From positions 1 to 8,279 of the forward strand of contig JAEEOD010000197.1 of assembly GCA_016284115.1 (NCBI GenBank): a DNA stretch of 8,279 nucleotides, in the 5' to 3' direction. Within the stretch, counting starts at the first letter, position 1; each line of letters starts with the position of its first letter. Below the pieces are notes generated by a model. That model saw nothing but the letters and a program-made list of their open reading frames with translations. It made no database searches and was not told the DNA's origin. The DNA is from Bacteroidaceae bacterium (lineage in GTDB: Bacteria > Bacteroidota > Bacteroidia > Bacteroidales > Bacteroidaceae). Below, one piece after another: positions 1-5,821 of this stretch. Position numbers and translations under genes: made by a program.

Positions 1-509
1 GCCACCTTGTCTACTGGAACATCCAGCGTTTCTGCAAGTTCCTCAGCCGACGGACGACGCTCGTTCTCCTGCTCGAACTTTGATAAAGCCTTGCTGATTT
101 TATTCAGCGAGCCCACCTGGTTCAAGGGCAGACGTACGATACGAGACTGTTCGGCAAGAGCTTGCAAGATTGACTGACGTATCCACCAAACGGCATAGCT
201 GATAAACTTAAAACCACGCGTTTCATCAAACTTCTCTGCTGCCTTAATCAATCCGAGGTTACCCTCGTTAATCAAGTCAGGCAAACTAAGACCTTGATTC
301 TGATACTGTTTAGCGACAGACACAACGAAACGCAGATTTGCACGTGTCAGCCTTTCCAAAGCCTCACGGTCACCCTTTCGGATGCGCTGAGCCAAATCAA
401 CTTCTTCTTCTACAGTAATCAATCCTTCACGGCCTATCTCCTGCAGATACTTGTCAAGTGACTGACTTTCGCGATTGGTGATACTTTTGGTAATCTTTAA
501 TTGTCTCAT
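1..509 (-). CDS. rpoD: Primary RNA polymerase sigma factor RpoD (N-terminal ~169 residues, cut by window edge)
   Basis: The housekeeping sigma factor directs core RNA polymerase to the -33/-7 promoters of this phylum. Translating the minus strand from the ATG at 509 gives [20 protein letters not shown] and then an unbroken frame to the window edge. Region 1.2 is at about residues 14-47. Region 2 is at about 53-127, with the core-binding and DNA-melting stretch [20 protein letters not shown] and the -10 recognition segment [19 protein letters not shown]. Region 3 begins near residue 130 ([12 protein letters not shown]). Region 1.1 is absent, as is usual for the short (~287 aa) Bacteroidetes RpoD, so about 115 residues including region 4 should lie beyond position 1. 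The start is supported by GAAAGG directly before the ATG and by a consensus promoter about 27 bp upstream. Identity as the primary rather than an alternative sigma rests on the highly conserved region 2; confidence is high. Confidence 0.96.
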   Translation of the reverse strand, partial: MRQLKITKSITNRESQSLDKYLQEIGREGLITVEEEVDLAQRIRKGDREALERLTRANLRFVVSVAKQYQNQGLSLPDLINEGNLGLIKAAEKFDETRGFKFISYAVWWIRQSILQALAEQSRIVRLPLNQVGSLNKISKALSKFEQENERRPSAEELAETLDVPVDKV

Positions 510-535
510 CCTTTCAAAAAAACCGAATTTGGGTA

Positions 536-567
536 CAAAAGTAGGTATTAAATTTATAAAACCCAAA
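536..567 (-). promoter_or_regulatory. rpoD promoter of Bacteroides type
   Basis: On the minus strand, TTTG (567-564) is followed after exactly 20 bp by TACTTTTG (543-536), a full match to the Bacteroidetes pattern TTTG, N19-21, TAnnTTTG. Transcription should start near 529-531, leaving a leader of about 20 nt before the rpoD ATG at 509. The -33 TTTG lies inside the run that forms the T-tract of the upstream terminator. The match is read directly from sequence; activity is inferred. Confidence 0.75.
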
Positions 568-596
568 AAGAGTGCCGACTTTTTTTGTCGGCACTC
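565..596 (-). terminator. Intrinsic terminator of the HtrA protease gene
   Basis: A perfect 10-bp inverted repeat, GAGTGCCGAC (570-579) and GTCGGCACTC (587-596), encloses a loop of seven identical bases. Read on the minus strand it is a GC-rich hairpin with an A7 loop followed directly by TTTTT (569-565), the classic Rho-independent form. It sits about 80 bp after the protease stop codon and just before the rpoD promoter, so it separates the two transcription units. On the plus strand the hairpin is followed by AGATA, so it should act in one direction only. Confidence 0.9.
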
Positions 597-618
597 AGAT
601 ATATTTATATCTACACAC

Positions 619-665
619 TCCCCTGCCCTTACACTCCTCTAACTTACAAGGAGGAGAACCGGGGA
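619..665. repeat. C-rich/G-rich composite inverted repeat downstream of the protease gene
   Basis: Two nested complementary pairs occur: an inner stem CTCCTC (634-639) with GAGGAG (651-656) around an 11-nt loop, and an outer pair TCCCC (619-623) with GGGGA (661-665). It begins about 10 bp after the protease stop codon on the minus strand. It could be a 3'-UTR structure that protects the transcript. It could also be a degenerate copy of the CCCCTCC/GGAGGGG palindromes scattered between genes in many Bacteroidales genomes; that resemblance is from general memory and was not checked. No T-tract follows, so it is not itself a terminator. Confidence 0.4.
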
Positions 666-674
666 ATAGTTAAT

Positions 675-2201
675 TTACTCTTGGCTCAGGTCAACAGCGT
701 AGTTAGCACGTCGGCCACTTGGATAAATACCTGAGATAAACAGCACCTGCTCAGGAGATTGGGTAGCCTGCTTCAGCACGCTCTGTAAATCTTCCTCTGA
801 ACGGATGGTCTCGTTATTAGCCTTCTGGATGATGAAACCCTTGCGGATGCCTGCATCCTGCATCTTGCCTTTATTCACGCCAGTAACTTCCAAACCATAG
901 CTCAGGTTGAGCTGCTTCTTAGTATCATCGGAGATAGCACGGAAAGCTGCACCCAAGATTTCCATATCAGCACTCTTCACCACCTTGGTGTTACCCTGTG
1001 AGTTCTTCAAAGTGATGTCGAAGGTCTTCTCACTCTTCTTACGAATAACAGTTACCTTCACCTTGTCGCCAGGACGATGCTGTGCCAAAGCCTCTTGCAG
1101 GTCACTGAACTTATGCACTTTCCTGTTGTCTACTGCAGTGATGACATCATCAGTTTGCAGGATTCCGGCAGCTGAGCCACCCTCAACAACGTCAGCAACA
1201 TAAACACCATCCTTCACACCCAGTTCATCAATCTTCTTGCGCATTTCTTCAGCCTGTGCCTCACTCATGGTCAAGTCGGTACCCAATGTATTACCACGGA
1301 TGCCCAGCAATGCACGCTGCACAGTGCCAAACTGCTTCAAGTCAGCTACCACCTTAGTCATAATGCTGGTAGGGATGGCAAAGCCATAACCTGAATAAGC
1401 ACCAGTAGGAGAATACAACATAGCGTTGATACCTACCAATTCACCACGGGAATTCACCAAAGCACCACCAGAGTTACCAGAGTTGATGGCAGCATCGGTT
1501 TGAATAAACGACTGAATATTGGCTGCCTGACCGTTAGATGCAGTAGCGCCCAAAGAACGAGCCTTGGCACTTACAATACCTGCTGTAACAGTAGAATTGA
1601 GGTTGAAAGGATTACCAACTGCGAGAACCCATTCACCTACCTTCAATGCTTCAGAGTCGCCCACTGGCAATGTTGGGAAATCATTGCCCTCAATCTTCAC
1701 TAGAGCCAAATCTGTATCAGGGTCAGTACCTACAATACGTCCCTTCAGTTCACGCTCATCGTTCAGTTTTACAACAATCTCATCGGCACCTTCTACCACA
1801 TGGTTATTGGTAACGATGTAACCGTCTTTAGAAATAATCACGCCAGAACCAAAGCCTACACGAGGCTGGGTCTGAATCTGACGTTGCTGACCACGTCCAT
1901 CACCGAAAAAGAAGTCGAAGATGTCAGGCATATCTTGCACAGTCTGCGTACGGCTCAATTGAGTAGAACGGATATGCACCACAGCATGCACGGAAGCCTC
2001 TGCGGCAGCAGTCAGATCCACTGGTTGAGCATCAACTCCATTATAGGAAGTCAGTCGCATATTGTCATTCTGTTCAAATAAATCCGTGAAAGTAGTTGCC
2101 GGCTGATTCTTTTCCATTAGTTTATAGGTGGTTACACCTGCTACTCCCGCACTGAGCAATACAATCGCTACAATGCCTAAGAAAGTTTTTGTCTGTTTCA
2201 T
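675..2201 (-). CDS. htrA: Do/HtrA (DegP/DegQ) family periplasmic serine protease
   Basis: This protease and chaperone for misfolded envelope proteins acts in the periplasm. The 508-residue protein starts with a signal sequence or signal anchor (about residues 6-23, FLGIVAIVLLSAGVAGVT). The trypsin-like domain (about 65-290) carries the full catalytic triad: His134 in TNNHVV, Asp164 in DTDLALVKI and Ser244 in GNSGGAL. A first PDZ domain lies at about 296-400 (GVYVADVVEGGSAAGI) and a second, more divergent one at about 412-505. The length and two-PDZ layout match the DegP/DegQ class. A Phe/Gly/Gln-rich stretch (about 95-112, DIFDFFFGDGRGQQRQ) resembles the flexible LA loop that controls oligomerisation in the family. 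The start is the first ATG before the hydrophobic segment; the A/T-rich upstream has no Shine-Dalgarno, as is usual in this phylum. It is transcribed towards rpoD but separated from it by a strong terminator. No defect is visible; DegP versus DegQ cannot be decided from sequence alone. Confidence 0.96.
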   Translation of the reverse strand: MKQTKTFLGIVAIVLLSAGVAGVTTYKLMEKNQPATTFTDLFEQNDNMRLTSYNGVDAQPVDLTAAAEASVHAVVHIRSTQLSRTQTVQDMPDIFDFFFGDGRGQQRQIQTQPRVGFGSGVIISKDGYIVTNNHVVEGADEIVVKLNDERELKGRIVGTDPDTDLALVKIEGNDFPTLPVGDSEALKVGEWVLAVGNPFNLNSTVTAGIVSAKARSLGATASNGQAANIQSFIQTDAAINSGNSGGALVNSRGELVGINAMLYSPTGAYSGYGFAIPTSIMTKVVADLKQFGTVQRALLGIRGNTLGTDLTMSEAQAEEMRKKIDELGVKDGVYVADVVEGGSAAGILQTDDVITAVDNRKVHKFSDLQEALAQHRPGDKVKVTVIRKKSEKTFDITLKNSQGNTKVVKSADMEILGAAFRAISDDTKKQLNLSYGLEVTGVNKGKMQDAGIRKGFIIQKANNETIRSEEDLQSVLKQATQSPEQVLFISGIYPSGRRANYAVDLSQE

Positions 2202-2243
2202 ATTATTTATTTCTTAAATGTTAATATTTCCGTTTGCTTTATT

Positions 2244-2347
2244 TTAACGCTGCTAAGATAACGGCAAATTTTATTCACTTGTATCTTTTGGCACTCTTTT
2301 TTGTCCTCTTTTAACTAAATTCTCAAACAGCTTAACAGGGCTTAACG
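2244..2347 (-). promoter_or_regulatory. Upstream region of the HtrA gene: phased GTTAA motifs and weak -7-like box
   Basis: The 191-bp gap between the epimerase stop and the protease start should hold the protease promoter, but no full TTTG/TAnnTTTG pair is found. The best -7 candidate on the minus strand is TATCTTAG (2260-2253), one mismatch from consensus and lacking a -33 partner. The motif GTTAA recurs on the minus strand; its plus-strand form TTAAC starts at 2244, 2311, 2332 and 2342, the last two within a 10-bp tandem (CTTAACAGGG / CTTAACGGCA). The 21- and 10-bp steps are close to whole helical turns, so an operator or an alternative-sigma site is possible. The region is A/T-rich and the motif short, so chance is a real alternative. 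Confidence 0.25.
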
Positions 2348-2392
2348 GCACAGTATGCCATTTTTACATTTTGTAAGGCAGAATACAGGAAT

Positions 2393-3547
2393 TTATGTCA
2401 AAGTAACGCCTATACCTGGTAAATCTGGCAGAGTAATTCTGCCTTTTATCACTTCCATTCCCTTAAACCTGTCATTAGATATCAGCAGATTACCATCCAA
2501 ATCAGCAAAGTCAACAGCAGGCGATAACTGAGCAGCAGCACTCACAGCACATGATGTCTCCGTCATGCATCCCACCATTACTTTCATGCCTAAAGCCCTT
2601 GCGAAATTTACCATTTTCCATGCTTCACGCATACCCGTGCATTTCATCAATTTAATATTGATGCCGTGAAAAGCACCTTGCAAACCAGCCACATCCTTTA
2701 AGCGTTGACATGATTCATCTGCAAAGATAGGTAACGGACTGCGCTCAGTCACCCAAGCAGTATCGTCCAACTGATCAACAGGCATGGGCTGTTCAACCAT
2801 CACAATGCCATGGTCCTTGAGCCAGTGAATCATATCAAGTGCATATTGCTTATCTTTCCAACCTTGGTTGGCATCTACGGCAATGGGCAGGTCAGTTACT
2901 TCACGAATGGTCTCAATCATCTCCTTGTCGTGATCAGAGCCCACTTTAACTTTTAATATATTGAATAAGTCGGCACATTCTTTTGTTTTTTCACGCACTA
3001 CTTCTGGTGTATCTATGCCAATAGTAAAAGTAGTACTAGGAGCTAACGTCTTGTCTAATCCCCATATCTTATACCAAGGGCTACCCAACAACTTACCCAC
3101 CAAATCGTGCAATGCAATATCTACAGCTGCCTTAGCAGCAGGATCGGCATCGCTCAAACCATCGATATAGTTCAAGATCTCCTCCATCTTAAACGGGTCG
3201 TCGAACTGCTCCAGGTTCACCTTGTTTAGAAAATTACTCACGCTTTCTACAGTCTGCCCTAAATATTGGGGCATCGATGCCTCACCATAACCTGTCACAC
3301 CATCATATTCGATCTCCACCTGAACATCTGGCGTAGTGGTACGTGAATAGGACGAGACTGTGAACACATGTCTCAACTGTAATTCGTATGGAAAAAAGCG
3401 TAGCTTCATACGGGCACCAGAGCCATGATTAATATTGGGAACAGCTATTGTGTCTGCCTTGCCTTTGCATCTGGCGATAGTCAAGCCAGCAGCTGAGCCC
3501 AATGCAACCCAACCAGCTGTCTTAAGAAAATTTCTTCTATCAGTCAT
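2393..3547 (-). CDS. Exported L-Ala-D/L-Glu (dipeptide) epimerase, enolase superfamily
   Basis: The predicted activity is epimerisation of L-Ala-D-Glu from murein peptides to L-Ala-L-Glu, which ordinary peptidases can cut (family of YkfB and YcjG). The 384-residue protein has an N-terminal enolase capping domain from about residue 47 and a barrel from about 170. Family residues are in place: KxK bases Lys199/Lys201 (LKVKVG), metal ligands Asp225 (DANQGW), Glu252 (EQP) and Asp277 (ADES), general base Lys299 (NIKLMKC), and a DLD motif at 349-351 that fits binding of the substrate amino group in dipeptide epimerases. The N-terminus has a twin-arginine signal, DRRNFLKTAGWVALGSAAG, so the enzyme should be exported folded. 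Cys27 follows the hydrophobic stretch but Arg at -1 makes a lipobox doubtful. It starts 5 bp after the NlpC/P60 stop codon, so the two are co-transcribed. Exact dipeptide specificity is inferred; superfamily membership is very secure. Confidence 0.92.
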   Translation of the reverse strand: MTDRRNFLKTAGWVALGSAAGLTIARCKGKADTIAVPNINHGSGARMKLRFFPYELQLRHVFTVSSYSRTTTPDVQVEIEYDGVTGYGEASMPQYLGQTVESVSNFLNKVNLEQFDDPFKMEEILNYIDGLSDADPAAKAAVDIALHDLVGKLLGSPWYKIWGLDKTLAPSTTFTIGIDTPEVVREKTKECADLFNILKVKVGSDHDKEMIETIREVTDLPIAVDANQGWKDKQYALDMIHWLKDHGIVMVEQPMPVDQLDDTAWVTERSPLPIFADESCQRLKDVAGLQGAFHGINIKLMKCTGMREAWKMVNFARALGMKVMVGCMTETSCAVSAAAQLSPAVDFADLDGNLLISNDRFKGMEVIKGRITLPDLPGIGVTLT

Positions 3548-3552
3548 ATCGT

Positions 3553-4599
3553 TTAGTTATAAAATGGGTTCTTATCTGTCGTGTTCAGACCTGCCTCTTT
3601 ATTAATATAAGGGAGAATGCGCACAGCATAAAGCAGGCGATTGAGGTTCATCTCATCAAAGAGTTCGTCTTCTGGCAGCAAACTGCTTACATGCACATTG
3701 CCCTGCGAATGGATGAAACGACCATTGCCAAGATACATACCTACATGTGAAACACCCTCTTTGCGTTCGGGTGTTGCCTTACGACCAAAGAAAATCAAAT
3801 CACCTGGCTCAATATTGCTATAATCAGGAGCTATGTCAATATGCTGTCCCACCTTTACCATCTGCGAAGCATCACGAGGGATAATCATGTCATGCATATA
3901 GAAAATATTACGGATATAACCACTACAATCCATACCTTTAGAGGAGGTACCTGCCCATATATAAGGGAATCCCATCATGGTATAAGCAGTCTCTATGAGC
4001 GATGACGCATCCTGCTTCAAACCTTTGCGCCATTCATTAATGGGTTGCGCTATATTATCAGGAATAAAACCTTTTCGGCCATCTGGGAACTCCACCTGAT
4101 AATAATTATTCACCTTACCTATCAGCTTGAGACGATCGCCAGCCACCACATCGGATACTGTCTGTGATTGTTCACTCGCTTCGGAATATACTGTACCAAA
4201 ATGCTGAACAACCGTCACCTTATCGGCCTTGTTCCATGCATCATATTCAGCCTTTGTCATACGCCAGATACCCACAGGATGCACCCAACCGGTATAATCG
4301 TCAGGTGTCTGGATCTCATACCATGTATCGAAAGCCAGAACCTTGACGGGCATACCCATCAAAGCCTGCGTACTCATTTCTGCAGTAAAATTCGGTGTCT
4401 GTCTGAGGTTGCATACCGAGAGATTCACCACAGCATAGTCTTTTCCATCATGAATAGATGTATCTTTTTCCACCTGATTCTCAACTGCAGCCTGCTTGGG
4501 TTCTTCTTTGGATAAATTTGGCAACATGATTGCCAGCATAACCAATGCGGTGAGCAATGACACACCACACATCAATAGTAGTTGTTTCTTCTTTGACAT
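3553..4599 (-). CDS. Exported NlpC/P60 murein peptidase with SH3 domains (YkfC / dipeptidyl-peptidase VI type)
   Basis: The protein is predicted to cut the D-gamma-Glu-diaminopimelate bond of murein peptides, releasing L-Ala-D-Glu. It has 348 residues: a lysine-rich start and hydrophobic segment (about 6-26), a linker, two bacterial SH3-like regions (about 53-112 and 125-185), and a C-terminal NlpC/P60 domain (about 196-330). Catalytic residues are visible: Cys225 in GMDCSGYIR, His285 in VSHVGMYLG and polar His297 in RFIHSQG. The SH3-SH3-NlpC/P60 order is that of the YkfC-like gamma-D-glutamyl-diamino acid endopeptidases, in which the first SH3 domain restricts the enzyme to peptides with a free N-terminal L-Ala. 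No lipobox is convincing, so it is either secreted into the periplasm or held by an uncleaved anchor. The dipeptide epimerase follows 5 bp later and would use the product. The gene has its own consensus promoter. Confidence 0.93.
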   Translation of the reverse strand: MSKKKQLLLMCGVSLLTALVMLAIMLPNLSKEEPKQAAVENQVEKDTSIHDGKDYAVVNLSVCNLRQTPNFTAEMSTQALMGMPVKVLAFDTWYEIQTPDDYTGWVHPVGIWRMTKAEYDAWNKADKVTVVQHFGTVYSEASEQSQTVSDVVAGDRLKLIGKVNNYYQVEFPDGRKGFIPDNIAQPINEWRKGLKQDASSLIETAYTMMGFPYIWAGTSSKGMDCSGYIRNIFYMHDMIIPRDASQMVKVGQHIDIAPDYSNIEPGDLIFFGRKATPERKEGVSHVGMYLGNGRFIHSQGNVHVSSLLPEDELFDEMNLNRLLYAVRILPYINKEAGLNTTDKNPFYN

Positions 4600-4602
4600 A
4601 AA

Positions 4603-4617
4603 CTAATATTATATTAG
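4603..4617. repeat. 15-bp perfect palindrome at the peptidase transcription start
   Basis: CTAATAT-T-ATATTAG is a 7-bp perfect inverted repeat around one base. It lies between the -7 box (4623-4630) and the start codon (4599), covering the predicted transcription start and the short leader of the NlpC/P60-epimerase operon. This is a fitting place for a repressor operator. The A/T-only core means it could be accidental, and no regulator can be named. Confidence 0.35.
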
Positions 4618-4622
4618 GTGTG

Positions 4623-4654
4623 CAAAGTTAAGAAAAGTCAAGAGCAGAAACAAA
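4623..4654 (-). promoter_or_regulatory. Promoter of the NlpC/P60-epimerase operon
   Basis: On the minus strand TTTG (4654-4651) is followed after exactly 20 bp by TAACTTTG (4630-4623), a full match to the Bacteroidetes housekeeping pattern. Transcription should begin near 4616-4618, giving a leader of roughly 17-20 nt before the ATG at 4599. It lies in the 94-bp gap after the LytTR gene, which is on the same strand. No terminator is evident in that gap, so some read-through from the LytTR gene is possible. Confidence 0.78.
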
Positions 4655-4693
4655 TTTTGGAGCAGCGAAAACACAAATACTTGTTATTGATGT

Positions 4694-5611
4694 TTACAAC
4701 TTCTTGATAGTTTCCTTTATCTGCACCATATTGCTGCGTGATACAGGAAGATAGTCGTGACAATGCTTGATGAGCAGTTGCATGCTGCCCGACTTGGATA
4801 TGATTTGCTCTACTTGCTGAAGATTGACAATGAATGCTCGATGACAACGGATAATCATGGGATAGCTATGCAAGTCATCTTCTATCTGCTTAGAAGTAGC
4901 TCTCAGCATGTCGGTACGTACTTTGCCGTCGCATAAATGAAACACTTTCACATAGTTGCCAACAGCCTCAACATATAACAGATCAGATATCTGAAGACTG
5001 ATACTGTCATTGGTTGTACCTGTAAGTTTGATGACAGCATTTTGAGGTAATGAAATAGCAGCCTCCTTTTGTTCCTTCGTTACAGCATCATAAGGCATAC
5101 TCACCGGCAATAACGCTGTTTGCTGCATCTTTTGCAGTTGCTCGTTTAACAAACGTGTTTCTTCTAATTCAGCTGCTAAGTATCTGCTACGATACTTGAA
5201 ACGCCAATAAAGGCCTATGGCAAAGGAGCAAAAGGCTATAATCAGCAGCGTTTCCAGAAAATTGCTCACAGAAAGTTGATTGCCCTCTATCTTATTGCTC
5301 AATATGAAATGACGATACAGACAAATCATGAATGCTACTAAAGGTGTGTTGATAAGCTGAAACCAAAGATTACGTCGTATGATATAATCTACCCCTTGGT
5401 CTTGGGATGCAGGCATGCCTACAAGGTATTTCATCACCAAATCTGAGAACAAACACACTACGACACCCATTACAAAGATATTCAATAGATGTATGTATGC
5501 TTCCCATTGCCACATATCAAGGCCAAAAGGTTTGAATATCGCCAAAGCCAGTATGACAAACAGACAACTGACGATGCGGACGCGGAGTATTTCTTGTAAA
5601 CTACTGCTCAT
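4694..5611 (-). CDS. Membrane-anchored LytTR-family transcriptional regulator
   Basis: This is a DNA-binding regulator fixed in the inner membrane, with no receiver domain. Counting from the ATG at 5611 (305 residues), there are four predicted membrane helices (about 12-28, 39-60, 82-98 and 118-136), a charged helical linker likely to be coiled coil (about 142-165, RYLAAELEETRLLNEQLQKM), and a C-terminal LytTR domain (about 190-305). Family hallmarks are present: DLLYVEAVGNYVKVFH, the HRAFIVNLQQVEQI strand pair, and the ending LPVSRSNMVQIKETI. An in-frame ATG at 5641 would add ten residues, but a consensus -7 box occupies 5620-5627, so transcription should start downstream of it and the ATG at 5611 is preferred, with a nearly leaderless mRNA. 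The gene diverges from the LiaF-like/barrel genes, and four direct repeats lie between. It probably controls that pair and itself; this is inferred, and the signal sensed is unknown. Confidence 0.9.
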   Translation of the reverse strand: MSSSLQEILRVRIVSCLFVILALAIFKPFGLDMWQWEAYIHLLNIFVMGVVVCLFSDLVMKYLVGMPASQDQGVDYIIRRNLWFQLINTPLVAFMICLYRHFILSNKIEGNQLSVSNFLETLLIIAFCSFAIGLYWRFKYRSRYLAAELEETRLLNEQLQKMQQTALLPVSMPYDAVTKEQKEAAISLPQNAVIKLTGTTNDSISLQISDLLYVEAVGNYVKVFHLCDGKVRTDMLRATSKQIEDDLHSYPMIIRCHRAFIVNLQQVEQIISKSGSMQLLIKHCHDYLPVSRSNMVQIKETIKKL

Positions 5612-5619
5612 ATCGGTTG

Positions 5620-5650
5620 CAAAGATATGATAAAAATACATTTCTACAAG
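5620..5650 (-). promoter_or_regulatory. Promoter of the LytTR regulator gene
   Basis: On the minus strand CTTG (5650-5647, with TTG matching the -33 core) precedes TATCTTTG (5627-5620) by 19 bp; the -7 box is a perfect TAnnTTTG. The start of transcription should fall near 5613-5616, only a few bases before the ATG at 5611. The -33 element touches the first 11-bp direct repeat at 5651, so a protein bound there would contact polymerase or exclude it. Confidence 0.68.
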
Positions 5651-5713
5651 CCATTCGTCACGCTATTCATCCCAGAATAATACCATTCGTCACAAACGTC
5701 CGCCATATATCCC
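5651..5713. repeat. Four 11-bp direct repeats between divergent promoters, putative LytTR operator
   Basis: Four copies in the same orientation: CCATTCGTCAC (5651-5661), CTATTCATCCC (5663-5673), CCATTCGTCAC (5683-5693) and CCATATATCCC (5703-5713). Copies 1 and 3 are identical. Copies 2 and 4 share ATCCCAGAA (5669-5677 and 5709-5717). Start-to-start steps are 12, 20 and 20 bp. The roughly two-turn spacing of direct repeats is the arrangement that LytTR-domain proteins such as AgrA and ComE recognise. The array fills the space between the -33 elements of the two divergent promoters (ending at 5650 and starting at 5719). The repeats are seen directly; binding by the neighbouring regulator is inferred. 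Confidence 0.7.
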
Positions 5714-5718
5714 AGAAA

Positions 5719-5750
5719 TTTGGAGGTCTTTTCATCTCATTCTACTTTTG
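5719..5750 (+). promoter_or_regulatory. Promoter of the LiaF-like/outer-membrane barrel operon
   Basis: TTTG (5719-5722) is followed after exactly 20 bp by TACTTTTG (5743-5750), a full match to the Bacteroidetes pattern. Transcription should start near 5755-5758, leaving an A-rich leader of about 65 nt without a Shine-Dalgarno before the ATG at 5822. The fourth 11-bp repeat ends 5 bp before the -33 element, a typical place for an activator that touches polymerase. Confidence 0.78.
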
Positions 5751-5821
5751 CAACAGTGAGAGACGAGATAACTTGCAACTTTCAATTGAGAAAAAAAGTC
5801 TAACAATAAAAAAACAACGTT

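Noticed and set aside
907..2081. Several plus-strand frames opposite the HtrA gene
   Set aside because: They are antisense shadows of a protease with complete catalytic triad and PDZ domains.
2282..2289. Plus-strand TATCTTTT as a -7 box
   Set aside because: It is off consensus by one base, and no plus-strand gene lies downstream.
2347..2386. Possible terminator after the epimerase gene (GGCA/TGCC and TTACA/TGTAA pairs)
   Set aside because: The stems are only 4-5 bp, separated by a bulge, and no T-tract follows on the minus strand.
4638..4847. Minus-strand 69-codon frame overlapping the end of the LytTR gene
   Set aside because: It lies in another frame of a well-supported LytTR coding region and shows no recognisable domain.
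5612..5641. Upstream in-frame ATG giving a 315-residue LytTR protein
   Set aside because: A perfect -7 promoter box lies between the two ATGs, so the longer start would precede the transcription start.
5651..5713. Short repeats as a CRISPR remnant
   Set aside because: The repeats are only 11 bp, imperfect and unevenly spaced (12, 20, 20 bp), and no cas gene is near; they fit an operator much better.
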